From the NCBI RefSeq assembly GCF_947623445.1, contig NC_135245.1, forward strand, positions 2,115,501 to 2,179,500: a DNA stretch of 64,000 nt. The letters are read 5' to 3'. The DNA comes from Clavelina lepadiformis. Its lineage: Eukaryota; Chordata; Ascidiacea; Aplousobranchia; Clavelinidae. Positions 58,288 through 64,000 of this stretch are shown here, piece after piece. Numbering within the stretch: the stretch's first letter is position 1; each line of letters starts with the position of its first letter. The notes beneath the pieces were generated by a model that saw nothing but the letters and a program-made list of their open reading frames with translations, did no database searches and had not been told where the DNA came from. Made by a program: the position numbers and the translations under genes.

Positions 58288-60543
58288 TTATTCTTTTCCT
58301 TCAAACACGGCCATCTTGCCTCCCATGCCTGCCTTTGCTTCAATGTTGTCTCGCCAATCTTTAACTTCAGCCTGAAACAAGTCGAAAGGAGTTTAATTGA
58401 TATTCTCACATGTGTTCTCCTGTCAGAGCTATTACGGTAAGTTTGTAGCCTACACAATACATCAGACACACGTTTTTGCTTCAATGCAGCCAACTAATTG
58501 TGTTAGCCTTTGTTGTCAGTCAAACTTTGTGCTAATAGATGACCAGTTAGTGTTTTAGCGAGCGTTTAAATCTCACGAAATCACGATTAAAATTGAAAAA
58601 ACTCGTATCAAATGGGTGAACAACTCACGTCTTCCTTCTTTGTCTCTCCCTTCTTCACGGCCTTGAGGTTTGAGCGAAGGTCCATGGAGACCTTGTGCTT
58701 GGATCCAAGAAGAGCACGCAACATCTGATCGGCCGACATCCTCACACGACGCAGTGGGGGACGCTTGAACTTTCCGCGAAGATCAAAGATCTTTTGGTTC
58801 AAGTCTTCGATCTGAAAAGGATAGAAAAATATTTAAGCTACTTTTATTAGACCTACCCTAAGTGAGCAATCAAAACCTTCATAAAAACTTAAAATTCATA
58901 AATTGATATCTGATATTCGAATCAAAGTAAAACAGCGATTGAAACTATTTCGAGTGTCTCGTTAAGTCACTGACTTACATCTTGATCGTTCTTTTTAACT
59001 CTCCCCTCAATATCGAATCTCTGTTCGTCGACCTTGTCAATCTTTGCGTGCAAATCCCGGCATAGATCCTGCATTGTTGTGGAATTAGAAAAGCATGCAA
59101 CAGTGTTTGATTAACGTTTTACAGGAAAGTTACAACTCCACATCCCTCGTAGTTTACAAAGCTTACCAGAACATTTGCTAAGTAAGAAAAAGCATCTGAA
59201 GTTTTAGTTTGTGACAGAGAGTTACTACATGTTTCTTTTTCCAACTAGTCGTACGCGATAGTCAAGGGTCTTTACGCTATGTAGGCTATACCATTAGGTC
59301 CTGTTGGGACATTGAGAGCAAGTCTCCCAGCGGCTGTAATCTCTTGCTCAAAGCGGCCTTCTTTTCCTCAGCTTTTTCTTCCGTCTCTCTCTTCAAGTCT
59401 TCACGGGCCTTGTTGAGCATCAAAGACTTTAGCATCATCTTTCTTTGATGCGTCATCTTGCGAGTTCCGCTCTGCATAAAAAAAGTAATTAGTGCACACT
59501 GCGCTATCTCGCGGATGTTTGTCTTGGGTTTTGTGCATGCAACCCAACAAGTTTATTCATTGTTAATGCCTATACTTGACTATCGTCGAAATATTCACAT
59601 TTTACATGGGATTTGTTTTACTATATGTGACACTACATACAATTGATGAAAAGCTTGGTCGATTACTAACGTAGAAGTAAGTATTTTTACTTAAAGGCTG
59701 ATAAACAACGATGTTGAATGGTAAGTGCAGTGGCTTGTATTCCCGGTGCGTACAGTGAGACAGGACTAAGTTATAAAGTTTAGTGGAAGCAGTGATAAGA
59801 AGATAGTTGCCAGACATGCTGTGAAAGCATCGGACCCGCGCCGAACATTATCAGCTGTCCCCTGGTGCTTAGGGAATTCTTATCATCCGACATTCTCTTG
59901 GTTGATGGTTATAACAGGTCTCAATGCTCAGAGACATTCTAGCGTAAAATAACGTGCCTGTGAAAAAGTGCGATCGTGCTTTAACTACATTATCTGTCTC
60001 AGACGATTTCACATCACTTCTGCTGACGGCAGTTGTTGTGCTTGTGGTGATGGGACTTCTCTGCTTGGTAACCTGAATATGTCAGATTCGAAAATTGTCT
60101 CAAATATTCTTCAACTTAATTTCTCGACTTGTGCAGTGAAGCGTAACCTTTTTTACTTCCTCCTCACTCTCACTTTCCTCCTCTTGTTCTTCTTCCTCCT
60201 CTTCTTCTTCTTCTTCTTCGCTGGAGGATTCCGACGTGTACTTTGAATTTTTAATTTCTTAAATTATCGTTTCAATATGTTTGTTTTTGACGATAAAAAT
60301 CGACCACGTTGGTGTAATTTTGAGTCGCTTGTTTAAGCTTTCACACGAGAGTAGGTTGTATGCTGCATGAAGCAGCCTATGCAATGAACGTTGATGCATT
60401 AAAAACAAAATGCATCTGGCTATAATTGTACAAGTACGTGGCTTAAAGGCGATATTGTTGCCACTTTGCTGTAAGCATTTAACAAAATATCCAAATTGTG
60501 AGCTTAATTTTAACCATTACTATACCTGTTCTTGGTCGCACAT
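58288..60543 (-). CDS. Troponin I
   Basis: Inhibitory subunit of the thin-filament troponin complex; binds actin and troponin C and blocks actomyosin at low calcium. Exons: 60543-60526 (MCDQEQ), 60240-60157, 59471-59292, 59068-58979, 58811-58629, 58371-58288; all junctions phase 0, total 212 residues, or 184 if the second exon is skipped. That exon is an acidic run ([11 protein letters not shown] ... EEE, 28 residues), like the N-terminal extension of heart troponin I; ascidian troponin I is known to make heart and body-wall forms by splicing of such exons. Then the troponin T/C-binding helix ([20 protein letters not shown]), [19 protein letters not shown], the inhibitory segment ([20 protein letters not shown]), and the actin-binding end [15 protein letters not shown]. 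The donor of the acidic exon (gtaaaa) is my choice; a slightly longer reading to VKK (gttacg) is possible. Confidence 0.93.
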
Positions 60544-60569
60544 ATTCTTTTTTATGCTGATTCTTAGCA

Positions 60570-60586
60570 CCTAGGAAAAGAGATGA
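60570..60586 (-). promoter_or_regulatory. 3' splice acceptor 27 bases upstream of troponin I ATG (candidate trans-splice site)
   Basis: Minus strand: tcatctcttttcctag, a strong pyrimidine tract ending in AG at 60571, leaves a leader of only 27 bases before the ATG at 60543. The ascidian troponin I gene is the classic case of spliced-leader trans-splicing in chordates, so the sequence above 60571 is probably an outron. A conventional 5' intron cannot be excluded. Confidence 0.6.
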
Positions 60587-63247
60587 CGGTAAAACAACCA
60601 ACTAATCTTTAGCATTTTATCTGATAAAGTTATGTTTCTCGGCCGCCAATATAGCAATCGAGCAACTATTGTAAACCTTCTGGTAAATCTTTTCTTACTA
60701 AGTTACTATAGTGTACAGCACAATAGTAGTAGGACGCAATTAAGCAGTTCTATCTTAGCTTTCAATACAAATATGAACAGTTTACCAAAGTAAGTAAGCA
60801 GAAGGTAGTTGCCTTACTCTTCGACAGCAAGATAGCGAGTGGACTTGTAGAAATATCTTCCTTTTATTTACGGTCAATGACGTATCGTAAAGTCTGTTCT
60901 GGTTGACAACTTCAAAGTGTCATGAATAAAAATAGCACGAAGTGTTTCTTGTTCTGTTATAACTAATCTCATTCAACTGACATATAAGTTATTACAAATT
61001 GTGTTTCGCGGCTGTAAGTGTTCTTGTTTTCATATCATGCAATTGTGCGTTGTTCGACATGTTTTTAAACCACCAAAAGTATGATTTTAACAAATGTTTA
61101 GTCAAAATTCAATGGAAGCAATTTATATAAAATTTACTTGGAAACTCTGATCGCTTCTTGTATCGACAGCTGCAAACTGACGTCATAGGCACTCTATGTC
61201 TGTAGATTGCTGCTCGACGAAGCAAGCACGCGTCGTGAAAAAGACAGTAAGACATGGTAAGAACATGGACAATATTCGTAAAACCACAAGCATGTAAAAC
61301 GTTAAACCTTGCCCCCTCAAAAGCTTGCCGTCTAAATGGATAAAAGGCTTTTCCAATAACGAATGTCGGTGCTAGCGCAACAGAAATAACAACAAATTAT
61401 AATGGATTTTTCCTACCGACTTCTATTTTTAATTGAAAATATTTTACGCCTTGGCTCATATTTCGCTATTATAATGCAAGTAAAATCGGCTCATCTATAC
61501 TTGTAGCGCCTGCTATATCTGCGCATGTTATACCCAAAACGCAAGTGGCTGTACGTCTCACTCTAAGTATCATCGTCATCATGAGCGCTGCGCGCTCGGC
61601 TGACTTGTTTGGTAGCGTTTATGTATTCGCATGGTGTCGCAAAAGCGCTGATGCAATGACAAAATTTATAATAGAATTATGTTGTTTGTTTATTTGTTTG
61701 TTTTGTACGCGATGGGTTTGACCCTTGCGATAGAATCGATTGTAGCGACACTTGATGCGGAGTCATTGCAGGTGTTTGAACGATCCAAGAGAACGCATCT
61801 TGGATCTTGCGCTGTGGTGAGGCGCTGGAGGAAAGCGAAATATGTGACGAAAACAAATATTTGAATGTTGGGATCGAATCTCAGTGCGTCCGGAATGGAT
61901 CCAGGAGAATTCTTCCTCAGCAGCTGATGTAGTAAGAAGTGAAAGATTGTGACTTTAACAAAATTACGTCACATATTGTTTCAGCGGTGGCAGAACCTTT
62001 CTCAAAGTGGGTGGGCCCACTGGCGTATTTAGGGATGCTTTCAGGGGCCAAAATTTGAAGGAAAGGTTGGTCTAAAATTTTATCTCCCCAAAATGTGCGT
62101 AGCGCAGTATTTTTCGCTTTTACGGCTCAAAAGCCGCCTACAAGCACCTCGAAATGAAATTTATTATCACATTTGTAGGTAAACATGCAGTAATTGGTAA
62201 TTTATGACCTAACCTCACATTTTCTGTAATTTATGACGAACGTAGGCTTACGTCTTTCCCATTCTTATATTCGCAACCACCAAGATCCGCCGATGCCTCA
62301 AAGCCAGGTTTCGATGAAGCGCAGCGTAGGCAAGTAAAAATCGTTTTAGTTTAACTTATATGACGTACGCACAACATTTGTAATCTATGAGTAGTAGGTT
62401 ACAGTGATTTAGCTTTAACTTGTGATTAAAACTTCGAGAGTCGACCTTTATTGTTGGTCTATTAATTTCTAACACGTTTCGTTTATAAAAGTTGGGGGCC
62501 TAGGCCCAGACTGAAATTATCGTCAGTTATAGTCTTAATGTACAGTTTGCCTAAAAACTGTAAAACCGTATAACATAAAAACTGAGACCTGTGAATTTTC
62601 ACTTGAAGGGGCCCTGGATTCAAACACAAAAAGCGTGTTATCCATTCTCGCTCCACACTATTAGACCTTTCACGCAACGTCACCACATGCTCCATACAAG
62701 AGTTGCATAAACCTCGATCGCTCTTGTCTATATTTCGTAATAGAAGTTGCATTTATATTTTTTTCTACTTTGAAAGGTTCAAGGGTTTAATTTCAAATAC
62801 TTTTCACCTGGTGATGGGTTAACATTCACCTATTTCAATATGACGGCCGGCAGCGCACAAAGATTTGGCGTTTCGGAAAACTCGGCCCCTTAACCATGCA
62901 AGTCAATACAGTATTTTAAACAGATGGTTTGTTTGTGGTAATAAGTTAAAAGATAAGGATTAGAAAACTTAAACACAACAGACCAGCCTTTAGAGATATG
63001 ACTTTGCATCTAATCAGTTCCAACTTGATCTAGTATTACAACAAACCTTTCATGCAGATCAAACAACGTACGTCTTTTAAACTTTTACATAAAGCGAATT
63101 AACGAACATTTCTTTTCATTCAAAGTAAAATGTCACGTCATAAGACTTTTGCGTAACAGACGTGACTCTTTTAATATATTGTTAGCATTATTGACGCTTG
63201 CTCTGGCTGAAAATGTTTCACGTTGTTGACGAGTGGACGTCAAATCT
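60587..63247. other. Troponin I upstream region and intergenic sequence
   Basis: Likely troponin I outron and muscle control region on the left, with E-box type motifs such as CAGCTG near 61168 and CAATTG near 61034. From about 61985 to 62650 the sequence is rich in GGGCC-type motifs and looks repeat-derived, but I could not fix ends. No coding region recognised. Confidence 0.4.
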
Positions 63248-64000
63248 CTACGCATAACTTAGCGTGTTGAATTCAAACAACTGTTCCTTGTCGGCCACAG
63301 GCACGTTGATGACGGGATCGGATTGTCCGCGGAGACTGATTGACTCAGTAGTGTTAGGGAGGCTGAGGGAGTGGTGCAACTCCGCCTTGCATTTTCCTCC
63401 TTCTCGGTCTTTGTCGGAATTGACATTAGACGGATCCGATCCTATTCGTTCCGACTCCGCTGGGCCGACGTAATTTGACGGAGCGGCGGCGATATGATTT
63501 GAGGAGTTAGAAGAAGACAAGTTATTGTTCATCACCATAGAACGATGATCCCCCAAAAGCTTTTGTTGCTTCACAGAGAACTGCGTCAGTTTTCTCGTCA
63601 CCTGGTCCGACATCGTTTGAGGCAAGTCGGGCGTCATGTCTAGGTTTGGGGGATTCCCTGGCAAACATTGTGACTGCTGGTTGCGTTTGGTCAGCAATGG
63701 CAACAAAGAGCTAAAACGAACATTAGTCGACGATTAGTCAAGCATTAGTGATGACATCACAAGACACACAGTGTATCAAAAGATTACGGTGACATCACAA
63801 AATACGTAATAAAATAGTAATTCCCCATTCTCTAGTCTACTTAGAAAAAGGGTGTTGTTATGTGATGGATGCAAACAACTTAAATCTTTTCTTCTACGCC
63901 GTGTTCAATAATCACTTCATTTTACATGTTTTTGTTTTGGTACTTACCACGGGTCAGATACCACTGGGGCCCTTGGAACCAATTTCATAGCTTTTGATTT
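63248..64000 (-). CDS. Last two exons of an unrecognised protein (5' part outside window)
   Basis: Exon from beyond 64000 to 63948 (KSKAMKLVPRAPVVSDP) joins by a gtaagt donor, phase 2, to the terminal exon 63710-63248, which ends LFEFNTLSYA and a stop. The join gives CSLLPLLTKRNQQ. The terminal exon (153 residues) is polar and probably unstructured: a Pro/Asp/Met stretch, a possible helix (SDQVTRKLTQFSVKQQKLLG), Asn/Ser runs (NNNLSSSNSSNH), and SLSLPNTTESISLRGQSDP with several Ser-Pro/Arg-X-X-Ser-like sites. Strict codon structure and good splice sites make it a real gene, but I do not recognise the family. Confidence 0.65.

Noticed and set aside
58263-58493. 76-codon minus-strand frame over the troponin I last exon
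   Set aside because: Off by one frame from the troponin I C-terminus ([14 protein letters not shown]), which has the matching phase and splice site.
59968-60246. Plus-strand frame ending in a Leu/Phe-rich run that looks like a membrane segment
   Set aside because: Antisense of the poly-glutamate exon of troponin I, which reads as Leu/Phe on the other strand.
61860-61900. tRNA-like T-arm motif (gatcgaatctc)
   Set aside because: No matching acceptor, D or anticodon arms could be folded around it.

Overview
The window reads as an AT-rich tunicate nuclear genome, most likely a Ciona species. The reasons are compact genes with many short introns, a single troponin I gene with an acidic extra exon of the kind known from ascidian heart muscle, 3' splice acceptors only 16-27 bases upstream of start codons (as expected for spliced-leader trans-splicing, which ascidians use), and many short hAT-type elements with 8-bp target duplications. 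The species call is an inference. I saw no retroviral or LTR element, CRISPR array, rRNA or tRNA gene.

Region 1 (1-25800) is a tandem family of four-exon glycosyltransferase genes of the GT31 (beta-1,3-galactosyltransferase-like) type, all on the minus strand. Five copies (A, B, C, E, F) have an open, splice-consistent frame, although copy A runs off the left edge. Two remnants (D, G) lie between and beyond them. Units A and B are an almost identical direct duplication of about 4.94 kb that carries the same two MITE insertions. Homologous flanks of E, F and G lack those MITEs. Copy C is mosaic: exon 4 is nearly identical to its neighbours but exons 1-3 are old. Mobile DNA is dense here: hAT MITEs, a hAT element inside an intron of C, and a MULE-like element with long subterminal repeat arrays.

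Region 2 (26500-29300) is a Shaker-type (Kv1) potassium channel gene on the minus strand. Five coding exons are resolved, covering T1, S1-S6, the pore and a C-terminal PDZ ligand. The first exon was not found.

Region 3 (32990-38440) is a six-exon minus-strand gene for a type II membrane protein with a divergent secretory-pathway kinase fold (FAM69/DIPK-like). Its fourth intron holds a decayed plus-strand pogo/Tigger-type transposon.

Region 4 (40650-45580) has no clear host gene but carries a hAT-like MITE, a deleted mariner with another DNA element nested in it, and an internally deleted piggyBac element between TTAA sites.

Region 5 (46670-57110) is a 22-exon plus-strand Mondo (MLXIP/MLXIPL) gene, from the glucose-response N-terminal domain through bHLH-zip and the C-terminal dimerisation domain. 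Region 6 (58200-60570) is troponin I on the minus strand, convergent with Mondo. Region 7 (63248-64000) holds the last two exons of an unrecognised minus-strand gene.

The host genes are a neuronal/muscle channel, a secretory kinase-like protein, a metabolic transcription factor and a thin-filament protein. They are not functionally linked. The story of the window is gene-family turnover in the GT31 array, with transposon insertions serving as time markers.
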